A stretch of 64,000 bases of DNA from JBGVSA01 sp041807905 (GTDB lineage: Bacteria; Pseudomonadota; Gammaproteobacteria; Burkholderiales; Rhodocyclaceae): the NCBI RefSeq assembly GCF_041807905.1, contig NZ_JBGVSA010000021.1, positions 1-64,000 on the forward strand, written 5' to 3'. The first letter of the stretch is position 1. Each line of letters opens with the position of its first letter. Both the position numbers and the translations under genes were made by a program. Positions 47,766 through 58,010 of this stretch are shown here, in pieces. The notes beneath the pieces were generated by a model, which was not told where the DNA came from, did not search any database, and saw only the letters and a list, made by a program, of their open reading frames with translations.

Positions 47766-47893
47766 GGCGCCATTTTCTCAAGAACCGCGCGATCGTGCCC
47801 GCCTGCGGTGAAACGCCGATGACGAAGTTCCCGCGGCCTACCTGTATAGTCGGCGAGCGCGCCAACGTTCGGCGCGATTGCCGGAGCAGCCCC

Positions 47894-48529
47894 ATGCCCT
47901 CGACCCTGCATTACATCTACGACCCCCTGTGCGGCTGGTGCTACGGCGCAGCTCCGCTGGTGCGCGCGGTGCGCGACCTGCCCGGCGTGAGTGTCGCGCT
48001 GCATGGCGGCGCCATGTTCTTGGGTGCGAACCGGCAGCCCGTGACGGAGCAGTTGCGCAACTACGTCATGCAACACGATCGGCGTATCTCGGCCCTGTCG
48101 GGCCAACCGTTCGGCCAGGACTACTTCGACATCCTGCTGCGCGACCACACCGCCGTGCTCGATTCCGACCCGCCCATTGCCGCCATTCTCGCGGCACAGG
48201 CCCTGACCGGCGGCGGGCTGGACATGCTGGCGCGGATTCAGACCGCGCACTACGTCGAAGGCCGACGCGTATCGGACGAGGCCGTGCTCGCAGCGCTTGC
48301 AGAGGAAATCGGTCTCGACGTCGACGCTTTCGAACGCCAGTTCGAAGCTGCCGTGCCACAGGTCGCCGCGCACGCCCGCGAATCGAACGCTCTGCTCCGC
48401 AGTGTCGGCGGCGGCGGCTATCCAACATTTGCCCTCGAACGTGACGGTGCCATGCGCGTGCTATCGCCCGGGCAGTATCTGGGCAAGCCGCAAGCCTGGC
48501 GCGACGCCGTGGCGGCTGCTGTGGCGTGA
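47894..48529 (+). CDS. DsbA-family oxidoreductase (FrnE/2-hydroxychromene-isomerase-like)
   Basis: This 211-residue protein has a thioredoxin fold with a helical insertion and the redox motif CGWC in YIYDPLCGWCYGAAPLVRAV near residue 13. GGAAMF-like HGGAMFLGANRQPV and the late strand GGGGYPTFALERDGA are typical of the DsbA/FrnE branch. There is no signal peptide, so it acts in the cytoplasm. ATG 47894 gives the family N-terminus; the frame upstream crosses the divergent promoter region of ubiC and is not coding. Confidence 0.85.
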   Translation: MPSTLHYIYDPLCGWCYGAAPLVRAVRDLPGVSVALHGGAMFLGANRQPVTEQLRNYVMQHDRRISALSGQPFGQDYFDILLRDHTAVLDSDPPIAAILAAQALTGGGLDMLARIQTAHYVEGRRVSDEAVLAALAEEIGLDVDAFERQFEAAVPQVAAHARESNALLRSVGGGGYPTFALERDGAMRVLSPGQYLGKPQAWRDAVAAAVA

Positions 48530-48629
48530 TTTCCGTTTGGAGCGATGGCACGGCACATCGGGCGCGCGGTGTTGAGCGTTCAGACGTTGTTGCTTGGGTT
48601 GATGTGCTTGGTGAAAAGAAACCCTTGAA

Positions 48630-50684
48630 TCACGCCTTCAACAACGACTCCCGCCCACCATGCCACCGCCCGAGAATGTCCTCCACCGCCTCCGGGTAAG
48701 CGCGCAGCATGTCGTCCGCCGCCTGCCTTGCCTGCTCAAGCAAGTCGACGTCGGCTTCGATATCCGCATATCGCAACAGCGGCACCCCACTCTGCCGCGC
48801 GCCGACAAACTCGCCCGGCCCGCGTAGCTGCAAGTCGCGACGCGCGATCTCGAATCCGTCGGTAGTCTCGAAAATCGCTTTGAGACGGGCCCGCCCGTTC
48901 TGAGACAGGGGCGCCGAGTACAGCAGCACGCAGCTCGATGCCGCCGCGCCGCGCCCTACCCGCCCGCGCAGTTGGTGCAGTTGCGCCAGCCCGAAACGTT
49001 CGGCGTGTTCGATGACCATCAACGAAGCGTTGGGCACGTCCACGCCGACTTCAATGACGGTGGTGGCGACCAGCAGTTGCACCTCGTTGCGGATGAAGGC
49101 ATCCATGACGGCAGCCTTTTCGTCCGGTTTAAGGCGGCCATGTACCAGTCCCACGCGCAGTTCCGGCAGTTCCTCCGAAAGCGCCTCGAACGTGGCAACC
49201 GCCGTCTGCAATTCGAGCGTTTCGCTCTCTTCGATGAGCGGACACACCCAGTACGCTTGGAGTCCTTCATGGCAGGCATCGCGCACGCGCGCGATCACTT
49301 CTTCGCGACGGCGATCCGCCACCAGGTGCGTGTGAACCGGCGTGCGGCCGGGCGGCAGTTCGTCCAGCACCGAGACATCGAGATCGGCCATGTAACTCAT
49401 GGCGAGCGTGCGCGGGATCGGCGTGGCGCTCATCATCAGCATGTGCGGGAGTTGTCCGTCGACCTTCTCGCGCAGCGCCAGTCGCTGCTTCACGCCGAAG
49501 CGATGCTGCTCGTCCACCACTGCGAGCCCCAGTCGTTCAAGCGCTACGGTTTCTTCGATCAACGCGTGGGTGCCGACGATCATCAGGGCGGAGCCTTCGG
49601 CGATCTTGGCGAGCATCGCCTCGCGCTCGCGTTTTTTCTGCGACCCGGCCAGCCATGCGACTTCGATACCGAGCGGAGCCAGCCAGCCGACGAGCTTGCG
49701 ATAGTGCTGCTCGGCGAGAATTTCGGTCGGCGCCATGAGCGCGGTCTGGTAGCCGTTTTCCACCGCCTGCAACATCGCCAGCGCGGCGACGATGGTCTTG
49801 CCGCTGCCCACGTCGCCCTGCAGCAGGCGCTGCATGGGGTGCGGCTGCGCGAGTTCGAGCGCGATCTCGTTGACCGCGCGCGTCTGTGCGCCAGTCAATG
49901 CAAACGGCAACGTGTTGATCAGGCCGGCGGTCAGTTGGCCGCGCGGGGGCAGGGCCGGTGCGCTGTGCGCGCGGCGCTCCGCATGCGCACGTCGCAACGA
50001 CAACTGTTGCACGAGCAGTTCGTCGAACTTGATGCGGCGCCACGCCGGATGGCTGCGGTCATCGAGCGATTCGAGCCGCGTCCCGGGCGTCGGTTGATGC
50101 AGAAAGCGCAGGCTGCGCTCCCAGCCCGGCAAACGCAGCGCCGCGCGCAATGCGTCGGGCAACGGATCGTTCAGCCTGCTGCGCTGGAATGCACGCTCGA
50201 CGAGCTTGCGCAGCGCGCTCTGGGCAAGCCCCGCCGTGGTGGGATAGACCGGTGTGAGCGTAGCGGGGAGTTCCTGCCCTTCCACCACCGGCACCACGCG
50301 CGGGTGGACCATTTCGTCGCCCCAGAAGCCGCCGCGCACTTCGCCGAAGGCGCGTACCGTATTGCCGACGGCAAGCTGCTTCTGGATCGAGGGATAGAAG
50401 TTGATGAAGCGCAGCGTGATCACGCCGGTATCGTCGCGCAGGCGGCACACAAACTGCCGGCGCGGGCGCAGCATGACCTCGGCCGATTCGATCGTACCGA
50501 GTACCTGGGCGGAATCGCCGAACGGCAGTTGCGCGATGGGCGTGACCTGCGTCTCGTCCTCGTAGCGCAGCGGCAGATGCAGCAGGATGTCGTCGTCGTT
50601 GTACAGCCCGAGCTTGGCCAACCGGCCAGCGAGCGCACTGGTCTTGCGCGCACCGCCGCTGGCGGACGATTCAGCCGCACCCAT
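48630..50684 (-). CDS. recG: ATP-dependent DNA helicase RecG
   Basis: This 684-residue helicase remodels stalled replication forks and recombination intermediates. After the N-terminal wedge/OB domain (LPLRYEDETQVTPIAQL; DDTGVITLRFINFYPS), helicase motifs follow: Walker A QGDVGSGKTIVAALAM, DEQH box VVDEQHRFGVKQR, MMSATPIPRTLAMS, and ATTVIEVGVDVPNASLMVIEHAERFGLAQLHQLRGRVGRG. The TRG-type C-terminus GPGEFVGARQSG is present. The family is usually about 690 residues, so it is complete. Confidence 0.96.
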   Translation of the reverse strand: MGAAESSASGGARKTSALAGRLAKLGLYNDDDILLHLPLRYEDETQVTPIAQLPFGDSAQVLGTIESAEVMLRPRRQFVCRLRDDTGVITLRFINFYPSIQKQLAVGNTVRAFGEVRGGFWGDEMVHPRVVPVVEGQELPATLTPVYPTTAGLAQSALRKLVERAFQRSRLNDPLPDALRAALRLPGWERSLRFLHQPTPGTRLESLDDRSHPAWRRIKFDELLVQQLSLRRAHAERRAHSAPALPPRGQLTAGLINTLPFALTGAQTRAVNEIALELAQPHPMQRLLQGDVGSGKTIVAALAMLQAVENGYQTALMAPTEILAEQHYRKLVGWLAPLGIEVAWLAGSQKKREREAMLAKIAEGSALMIVGTHALIEETVALERLGLAVVDEQHRFGVKQRLALREKVDGQLPHMLMMSATPIPRTLAMSYMADLDVSVLDELPPGRTPVHTHLVADRRREEVIARVRDACHEGLQAYWVCPLIEESETLELQTAVATFEALSEELPELRVGLVHGRLKPDEKAAVMDAFIRNEVQLLVATTVIEVGVDVPNASLMVIEHAERFGLAQLHQLRGRVGRGAAASSCVLLYSAPLSQNGRARLKAIFETTDGFEIARRDLQLRGPGEFVGARQSGVPLLRYADIEADVDLLEQARQAADDMLRAYPEAVEDILGRWHGGRESLLKA

Positions 50685-50734
50685 TGGCGCACCTCCGGCG
50701 CACGCAGCGCACCGTCATCACGCGAGTCCTGCGA

Positions 50735-51118
50735 TCAGCCCAGCACGAGTACGGCGTCGGCTTCGACCACCGCGCCGCGCGGCAGCGATGCCACGCCGAC
50801 AGCGGCACGCGCCGGATAGGGTTCGCTGAAATAGCGGGCCATGATCTCGTTGACCTTGGCAAAGTTCGACAGGTCGGTCATGAAGATGTTGACCTTCACG
50901 GCATCGGCCAGCGAACCGCCCGAGGCTTCGGCCACGGCCTTGAGGTTCTCGAACACCTGCACCGCCTGCGCTTCGAACCCGTCGGCCAATTGCATGGTCA
51001 CCGGATCGAGACCGATCTGGCCCGACAGGTAGACCGTCTTGCCGCTGCTCGCCACGGCTTGTGAATAGGTGCCGATGGCGGCCGGCGCGTTGGCGGTGGC
51101 AATGATCTGTCTGGACAT
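50735..51118 (-). CDS. ridA: RidA-family enamine/imine deaminase
   Basis: This 127-residue protein is close to canonical RidA: ANAPAAIGTYSQAVASSGKTVYLSGQIGLDP, FENLKAVAEASGGSLADAVKVNIFMTDL, then the substrate-binding Arg in PARAAVGVASLPRGAVVEADAVLVL. It removes reactive 2-aminoacrylate-type intermediates in the cytoplasm. ATG 51118 is the family start; the longer frame is not. It lies 84 bp after the ABC permease gene in the same direction. Confidence 0.93.
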   Translation of the reverse strand: MSRQIIATANAPAAIGTYSQAVASSGKTVYLSGQIGLDPVTMQLADGFEAQAVQVFENLKAVAEASGGSLADAVKVNIFMTDLSNFAKVNEIMARYFSEPYPARAAVGVASLPRGAVVEADAVLVLG

Positions 51119-51202
51119 GGAGCGCTCCGATGATGGGTGGTTCGCGCACGGCGCGCGATAAAACGCGCATTTTACGCGACAGCCCACCTCTCCCGCGAAT
51201 GC

Positions 51203-51985
51203 TCAGACGGCGCGCCCCGCACCGGCGATCCGCCAGCGCAATACGTGGCAACGCAGGCGATCGAATACGGCGTTGATGGCCGCGCCGGACAGACCGATCG
51301 CGCACAGCCCCAGCAGCACGAGATCCATGCGGAACTGCTCGCGGCCGGCTTCGAGCACGTTGCCCAGCCCGATGCCCACGCCCAGCATGTACTCCGCGCC
51401 GATGGCCGCCAGCCATCCGTAGATCAGGCTCAGTTGCAGTCCGGCGAGAATCGACGGCGCGGCGGCTGGCAACAGAATGCGGACCAGCCTTTGCCCCGGC
51501 CCGAGCTTGAGTACGGCGCCGACTTCGCGCCAGGCGCGCGGCACGCCACGCAGGCCGTCGATGCTGCCCATTGCCATGGGATAGAACGCAGCGGTGGCGA
51601 CGAACACCGTCTTGCCCCACTCGCCATTGCCGAACCACGCGGTAATGAGCGGAATCCACGCGAACAGCGCGACCTGCCGCACACCGTGAAAGCTCGGACC
51701 GATCAATCGTTCCGCACGCCCCGACAGCGCCATCAGCATGCCCAGCGCGAGGCCGCCCGACGCGCCCAACACCACACCACTGACCAACCGGCGCACGGTC
51801 CACAACCAGCCTTGCCATACCTCCGCGGCTTCCGGCGTGCGGAGCGCGCCAAGCACGTCGGCCCACGAGGTAAGCACGTTCGGTCCGACCCAATGCAGGC
51901 GGATGCTGGCCTCCCACAGCAAGACCAGCGCCACCGGCACCAGCCAGCTACGCGCAGACAGCAGCGTGCGGTGCAGCGCGTTCAT
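51203..51985 (-). CDS. ABC permease, sulfonate/taurine/nitrate type (second permease)
   Basis: This 260-residue inner-membrane permease belongs to the SsuC/TauC family, with the EAA coupling motif in DGLRGVPRAWREVGAVLKLGPGQRLVRILLPAAAPSILAGLQLSLIYGW-type order. The ATG at 51985 overlaps the stop of the first permease by 4 nt; the 591-residue open frame that contains it is otherwise shadow. Two different permeases suggest a heterodimeric channel. No ATPase gene follows; RidA is next. Confidence 0.88.
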   Translation of the reverse strand: MNALHRTLLSARSWLVPVALVLLWEASIRLHWVGPNVLTSWADVLGALRTPEAAEVWQGWLWTVRRLVSGVVLGASGGLALGMLMALSGRAERLIGPSFHGVRQVALFAWIPLITAWFGNGEWGKTVFVATAAFYPMAMGSIDGLRGVPRAWREVGAVLKLGPGQRLVRILLPAAAPSILAGLQLSLIYGWLAAIGAEYMLGVGIGLGNVLEAGREQFRMDLVLLGLCAIGLSGAAINAVFDRLRCHVLRWRIAGAGRAV

Positions 51986-52872
51986 GAGCGGTCCTCCACA
52001 TTGCCCGCCACGCGCCAGCGCAGCGCCCGGCGTTCGACGAAGACGAATGCCCGGTCGATGAGGAAACCCGTGACACCGATCACCACAATGCAGGCCATGA
52101 CCACATCGAGCTGGAAAAACTGCCGCCCGGCCAGCATGGTGGCGCCGATGCCGTCGGTGGAGACGAGGATCTCCACGGCGACCATCGCCTTCCATGCGTG
52201 GCTGATGGCCAGCCGCTGCCCGGTGAACAGCGCCGGCAGCGAGCCCGGCAACACCAGCCGCAACAAACGCTGGCGCAGATTGAGTCGCAACACGGTACCG
52301 ACTTCGGTCAGGGAATCGGGAATCGCGCGCACGCCTTCGAAGGCATTGAATGCCATCGGAATGAAGGACGATTTGGCGATGATGACGAGCTTGAGTGCAT
52401 CTTCCAGGCCGAACACCAGCATCAGCAGCGGCAACCATCCGATGGTGGGAATCTGCGCCAGCGCCTTGAAGGTGGGGTACAACAGCACCTCGCTCACGCG
52501 CGAGGACGCCAGCAGCACGCCGAAGGCCAGTCCCAGCGCACTCCCGATGAGGCAGCCTTCCAGCACCCGCATCAGGCTCACGCCCAGCGCGTGCAGCAGG
52601 TCGCCTCCGGCAAGCCCGTCGACGAGCACTTCCCACACGCGCTCGGGCGGCGGCAGTATCTGCGTGGGCAGCCACGCCTGGCGCGCGGCGATCGCCCACA
52701 GTACCAGCACGGCAATCGGCAGCCCGAGTCCTTCGAGCCTGCGCAGTACGCGCGATAGCGCAGGCCACGCCAACCGTGTCGGCGAAGTCCATTGCGCCAC
52801 GCCGCCTGGCGCCGCGATCAGCGCTTCGGCCGCGCCAACATCGGCGGCAAGGGAACGGACGGCTGGCTGCAT
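51982..52872 (-). CDS. ABC permease, sulfonate/taurine/nitrate type (first permease)
   Basis: This 296-residue permease resembles SsuC: GVSLMRVLEGCLIGSALGLAFGVLLASSR, ALAQIPTIGWLPLLMLVFGLEDALKLVIIAKSSFIPMAFN, and the EAA loop ALFTGQRLAISHAWKAMVAVEIL. An N-terminal cytoplasmic stretch of about 45 residues precedes the first helix. It starts 6 nt after the binding-protein stop and overlaps the second permease. Confidence 0.88.
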   Translation of the reverse strand: MQPAVRSLAADVGAAEALIAAPGGVAQWTSPTRLAWPALSRVLRRLEGLGLPIAVLVLWAIAARQAWLPTQILPPPERVWEVLVDGLAGGDLLHALGVSLMRVLEGCLIGSALGLAFGVLLASSRVSEVLLYPTFKALAQIPTIGWLPLLMLVFGLEDALKLVIIAKSSFIPMAFNAFEGVRAIPDSLTEVGTVLRLNLRQRLLRLVLPGSLPALFTGQRLAISHAWKAMVAVEILVSTDGIGATMLAGRQFFQLDVVMACIVVIGVTGFLIDRAFVFVERRALRWRVAGNVEDRS

Positions 52873-52878
52873 GACCGA

Positions 52879-53940
52879 TCAACCCTTCTTGACCTTGCCG
52901 GCGGCGTCGCGACGCGACCAGTAGTTCTGCAGATTCAGTTCCTTGAGCGCGGCGTCGAGGTAGCTGGTATCGATCCATCGGGTCAGGTCGACGTCCTGGC
53001 GGATGAAGCCCTCTTCCTTCGAGAACACCACGCCCTCGCGGTAACGCGCCAGCACGAAATCGTCGATGAGCGGGCTGAGACGTTCACGCAGCGGTTGGTT
53101 CAGGAAATCGTCGGCATATGCATCCGCCGGAATGCCCGTCTTCGCCCAGATGTTGAAGACCTCCTGGCGATTGGCGTCGTCGGACGCCCAGCGCGCAGCG
53201 ATGACAAAGTTCTTCACCACGCGGCGCACGATGTCCGGGTACTGTTTGGCAAAGCTCTCGGTGACCGTAAAGGCACCGAAGTTATTCACCGGCGACGGCT
53301 CTCCGCGCGTGTCGAAGAGGATCTTCACGAGCTTCTTGTCTTCGAGGTTGAGAAAGTTCGAGCCGCCGAACGCCGCGTCGACCGTACCCGCCTGCAGTGC
53401 GGAGACCTGGTCGCCAGCCTTGAGGTTGACCACCTTCAGGTCCTTCTGCGTGAGCTTGTTTAATTCAAGAAATCGCTGAAAACCAAGGTGGTTGATGGTG
53501 CCGAAGGCGACGGCCACCTTCTTGCCCTTGAGGTCCTCGATCCTGTCGATGCCGGCGTTGGCCCGCACCGCCAGGTACACGTTGCCGATGCCGTACGAGG
53601 CCAGAATCTTGGTCGGCAGCCCGGCCGCCTTGCCGACGATATTGGGCAACCCGCCGTAGTTGGCAAAGTCGGCTTGCCCGTTGGCGATGGCTTCATTGAT
53701 GGCCGGCCCCGTGCCGGTGGCGAAGGTCCATTCGACCTTGATGCCGTCCTTTTCGAACTCTTTCTCGAGCAGACCGCGATCACGCAGCACGCCGATCACC
53801 TGATTGCCATAGGGCTTGCCAAAGCCTGCGCCCTGGCCGTAGACGCGGATGACTTTGGGTTTGTCCTGCGCCGCTGCGTTGGTGGAGACCAGGGGCACAA
53901 GGAGTGCGGCCACGGTCAGGATGCGAGCAAAGATCTTCAT
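52879..53940 (-). CDS. Periplasmic binding protein, SsuA/TauA type
   Basis: This 353-residue receptor has a signal peptide ending near STNAAAQ (about residue 25). The mature part reads KVIRVYGQGAGFGKPYGNQVIGVLRDRGLLEKEF, then ANGQADFANYGGLPNIVGKAAGLPTKILASY and KVAVAFGTINHLGFQRFLE, the SsuA/NMT1 pattern. Alkanesulfonates, taurine, nitrate or thiamine precursors are family ligands; the sigma-54 activator next door favours sulfonate or sulfone use. A sigma-54 promoter lies about 75 bp upstream. Confidence 0.88.
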   Translation of the reverse strand: MKIFARILTVAALLVPLVSTNAAAQDKPKVIRVYGQGAGFGKPYGNQVIGVLRDRGLLEKEFEKDGIKVEWTFATGTGPAINEAIANGQADFANYGGLPNIVGKAAGLPTKILASYGIGNVYLAVRANAGIDRIEDLKGKKVAVAFGTINHLGFQRFLELNKLTQKDLKVVNLKAGDQVSALQAGTVDAAFGGSNFLNLEDKKLVKILFDTRGEPSPVNNFGAFTVTESFAKQYPDIVRRVVKNFVIAARWASDDANRQEVFNIWAKTGIPADAYADDFLNQPLRERLSPLIDDFVLARYREGVVFSKEEGFIRQDVDLTRWIDTSYLDAALKELNLQNYWSRRDAAGKVKKG

Positions 53941-54012
53941 GCTTGTTCTCTCTGTATGCGGTTATTCATTCAGCATCGCACCGGTCGATGCGTTGTCTGA
54001 ACCTCTTCTGCA

Positions 54013-54028
54013 GGCAGGCTTCGTGCCA
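54013..54028 (-). promoter_or_regulatory. Sigma-54 (RpoN) promoter of the sulfonate-type importer
   Basis: On the minus strand TGGCACG-AAGC-CTGC matches the -24/-12 consensus, with GG (54027-54026) and GC (54015-54014) exactly ten bases apart. It lies about 75 bp before the binding-protein ATG and directly downstream of a sigma-54 activator gene. Confidence 0.8.
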
Positions 54029-54129
54029 CGCGGGCTTGTTGTTTTGAATCAGTTGCTTGCGCGGGTGTCGCCATTCTTGCGCGCAGCGCGCTGCTGCGAA
54101 TGCAGCAATCGTCGCTGGTATTGCAGCAG

Positions 54130-55197
<1,068 letters not shown>

Positions 55198-55310
55198 GTG
55201 CGCTCCCTGCCATGCCGGATTCATTCATGCGCATGCAGGGAAATCCTGCTGCGTTTCCAGCACTGTACGAAAGCGCCCCCGTGGAGGGGAACGATGAATA
55301 AGTGGATTGA

Positions 55311-57479
55311 TTATCGCGGCTTGTGATTAACCACGCGGCGCGAGATGAGGCCCATGTCTTCGTTGATCTTGCGCGCCTGCATGATGAGATCGTCCAGCGC
55401 GCCCGTCAGCGGTGCGGCATCGTGCAGGGCCTGTTCGATCCGCCGTTCCAGCGCGCGCTCGGCGCTGTCGCCGCGTTGGGCATCCGCGCTGGCGGCCGGC
55501 ACCAGCGGCGACGGCACGATGTGGTTGTCGAGTCTGAGCAGGAGTGTTTCGCGCCCCTGCCGCAGGAGTTCTTCGGCGCGGGCGCGATCGAATTCGGCAG
55601 TCCGCGTTACCAGCAGGATGCGTACAGCGGCCAGATGAGCGTAGAGAAGGTGGCTGGTGGTCGTGACCGTATTGAGCGTGCTCGACGACACGTGTTGTTC
55701 GTCGGGCTCATCGCGCATGCGGACCCCGGCCTGCGACAGTGCAGCGAGCGCATCGTGCAGGCGGCGGCGGGCAATGCGGTAGGTAAAATCGCGCGGCTGC
55801 CACGACAGCGCCTGCCCGATGTACGCCCGCAACGCGTCGCGCAGGCCGTCGACGAGACCCGGAATGGCGCGGGCCTCCCAGTTGGGCATGACAAAACTGA
55901 AGACGTACGCCAGCGTCGCGCCGATGGCGGTGTCCGCCAGGCGTTCGCTGATGACGAAGGGCGTGCCGGGCGCCAGCAGATGCAACTGCAGCAAAGCCGT
56001 GATGCAGGCCGCCGTGGCCGTGTAGCGATAGCGCACGCCGGCAAAGGCATGCGAGATCGCCAGGCATAGGAACACGATGCCGATAAGGGCGGCCGGCTCC
56101 GTGAGAAAGCGGATGACGATGGCGGCCAGCACACAGCCGATGAGTGTGCCCATCATGCGGTCGGCGCGGCGTTGTTTGGTCTGGCTGAAGCTGCCGCGCA
56201 TGGTGACCGCGATGGTCAGCACGATCCAGTAGCCGTGCGAGGCATAAGGCAGGGCGTAGGCCATGAGAAAGCCACTGACCATGGCCAGCGCCACGCGCAC
56301 GGAATAGCGGAATACCGGTGAGCCGCGGTTCAGTTCGCGCAGCAAGGGGCGCAGGCTGTAGTGCGGTCGGGTGGCGAACAGTTGCAGTTCGCGCTCGCTC
56401 GGCATCGTCGAACGGTCGACCTTGTGACGATAGGTGCCATCGAGCCGCGCCAGGCTCGCCGTGGCCGCCTGCATCTTGCGCACCAGGCCGTCGAGCAGGC
56501 CAAACGCTGCGGCACGAGGCCCTTCGAGGCGATGGCTCATGGCTTCGAGCTCGACCACCACGGCGCGCTCTTCGCGGCTCAGGTCGAACGGCGGTCCCGG
56601 CGGAATGCCCACCATGCGCTCGCGCGACAGGCGCAGCAGTTGTTCCGCGCCCGACTCGGTCCATTCGCGCATGAGCGCCATGATCGGCTCATCGGCAAAA
56701 TTGCGCCGGATGGTTTCGTAGTCCGTCTGGCTGGCCAGCACCTGCTCGTAGGCATCGAGCAGCGCCAGCATGCCTGCGGCAAGTGCCCAGCCGTCATCGT
56801 CATCCAGTCGGCGGAAGATGAAGTCGCGCACCGACTGCAGTTTTTCGGCAAGGATCGCCTGCTGCTGAAGCAGCACCATCTCGACCTTCGGCAAGGGCGT
56901 CGAGGGCTCGAAGAATCGCGATTTGCGGCGCAGATACACCGCAAATTCGTGCAGACAATCGGCAAACACCTGCTGCTTGGTGCGGCGCGCCAGTGCCCAG
57001 TTCATGGCCGTGGCATAGACCACGTAGATGATGCCGCCGATCAGCATGAAACGCGTGTGATGCAGCAGCTCGTTGAAATCGCCGGCAGGCGTGGCCAGTG
57101 CGAAAGCCATGCCGATGAACACTGCCACGCTGTGTGGAATGGCGCGCCGCCCCCATGCGGTCAGCATGCCGCCGATGAAGCTCATGATGAGGATCGCCAC
57201 CGCGAGCGCGGCCGGCGAATGTCGCAGGTAGCCGATGACGAATACCACCGGCATTGCCAGCAGCCAGTTGGCGAACATGCTGCGGAATTTGTCGCCGCGT
57301 GGCGAGGGGACATCGGCAGTGCTCACCAGCAGCGCGCCGGTGGAAGCCGCCATGCCGCTGGCCAGGCCGGCGATGGCGTAGCCGCCCAGCGTGATACCGA
57401 GCACACCGACCGCGACGGTGAGCCCACTGTAGAGAAGGTGACTGAACAGGTAGCGGCGGAACAGCCTCGCGCGCAGCAT
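55311..57479 (-). CDS. FUSC-family (YccS/YhfK-like) inner-membrane protein
   Basis: This 722-residue protein has two blocks of about five to six membrane helices (about residues 10-170 and 390-530) separated by a long cytoplasmic region, the layout of FUSC/YccS proteins related to aromatic acid efflux pumps. Recognisable parts are MLRARLFRRYLFSHLLYSGLTVAVGVLGITLGGYA and the second-block pattern GYWIVLTIAVTMRGSFSQTKQRRADRMMGTLIGCVLA. The substrate is unknown. ATG 57479 is chosen over the adjacent GTG 57482. It ends 31 bp before the small secreted protein gene's end. Confidence 0.85.
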   Translation of the reverse strand: MLRARLFRRYLFSHLLYSGLTVAVGVLGITLGGYAIAGLASGMAASTGALLVSTADVPSPRGDKFRSMFANWLLAMPVVFVIGYLRHSPAALAVAILIMSFIGGMLTAWGRRAIPHSVAVFIGMAFALATPAGDFNELLHHTRFMLIGGIIYVVYATAMNWALARRTKQQVFADCLHEFAVYLRRKSRFFEPSTPLPKVEMVLLQQQAILAEKLQSVRDFIFRRLDDDDGWALAAGMLALLDAYEQVLASQTDYETIRRNFADEPIMALMREWTESGAEQLLRLSRERMVGIPPGPPFDLSREERAVVVELEAMSHRLEGPRAAAFGLLDGLVRKMQAATASLARLDGTYRHKVDRSTMPSERELQLFATRPHYSLRPLLRELNRGSPVFRYSVRVALAMVSGFLMAYALPYASHGYWIVLTIAVTMRGSFSQTKQRRADRMMGTLIGCVLAAIVIRFLTEPAALIGIVFLCLAISHAFAGVRYRYTATAACITALLQLHLLAPGTPFVISERLADTAIGATLAYVFSFVMPNWEARAIPGLVDGLRDALRAYIGQALSWQPRDFTYRIARRRLHDALAALSQAGVRMRDEPDEQHVSSSTLNTVTTTSHLLYAHLAAVRILLVTRTAEFDRARAEELLRQGRETLLLRLDNHIVPSPLVPAASADAQRGDSAERALERRIEQALHDAAPLTGALDDLIMQARKINEDMGLISRRVVNHKPR

Positions 57480-57510
57480 CACTCGAACAGAAGTGGCGTT
57501 TCAGGCGATA

Positions 57511-57858
57511 TCAATTTGCCAATTCCCACTGGCCCTTGCGCTTGCACAGTACGTACTCGCCTTCATTCCTCAGCGTGCGCGAATGGTTGGCGACGCGCAG
57601 TTTGCGGCAGCCATCCTTGAGCGAAGGGTCGGGAACCACGGTGATAGAGCCGCCCGCCTGCGAGCCCGGCGCCCCCCACTCGCGCGTGCCGGTGAAGCTG
57701 GTGTCTTCGAGCACGCCGGTCAGCGCTTCGTTGAAAAGGCGGGTGTCCTCCCTGCTGAACTCAGTCATGGGCGTGCGCCGCATGAAGCCCAGGTTAACGG
57801 CGAAGGCCGGTGTGACGGACAGGCAGATCAGCAATGCCAGAAAGCGGTGCGTGCGCAT
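57511..57858 (-). CDS. Small secreted protein, RT0821/Lpp0805-like
   Basis: This 115-residue protein has a signal peptide (1-20, ending PAFA). The mature part (TREWGAPGSQAGGSITVVPDPSLKDGCRKLRVANHSRTLRNEGEYVLCKRKGQWEL) has the paired Cys and tail pattern of the RT0821/Lpp0805 surface-protein family, whose role is unsettled. It lies 31 bp upstream of the FUSC gene in the same direction and may be co-transcribed. Confidence 0.7.
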   Translation of the reverse strand: MRTHRFLALLICLSVTPAFAVNLGFMRRTPMTEFSREDTRLFNEALTGVLEDTSFTGTREWGAPGSQAGGSITVVPDPSLKDGCRKLRVANHSRTLRNEGEYVLCKRKGQWELAN

Positions 57859-57956
57859 GGGGGGCTCCAGATGTCTTTGTCGGAAGTACGGCGATCATAG
57901 AAGAAAGCGTTCCCGGCGCGAAGCGCGTGCGCACAATGGCGACGCCCCAAAACAAC

Positions 57957-57987
57957 AACGCCCCGCCTCTTGCGAGGACGGGGCGTT
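57957..57987 (-). terminator. Terminator of TRAP operon 1
   Basis: A 9-bp stem AACGCCCCG/CGGGGCGTT with an inner CCTC/GAGG stem is followed on the minus strand by GTTGTTTTGG. It lies 24 bp past the DctM stop and is repeated base for base at 61145-61175. Confidence 0.8.
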
Positions 57988-58010
57988 CTGTCGCCTGGGC
58001 GCTTGCGCGC

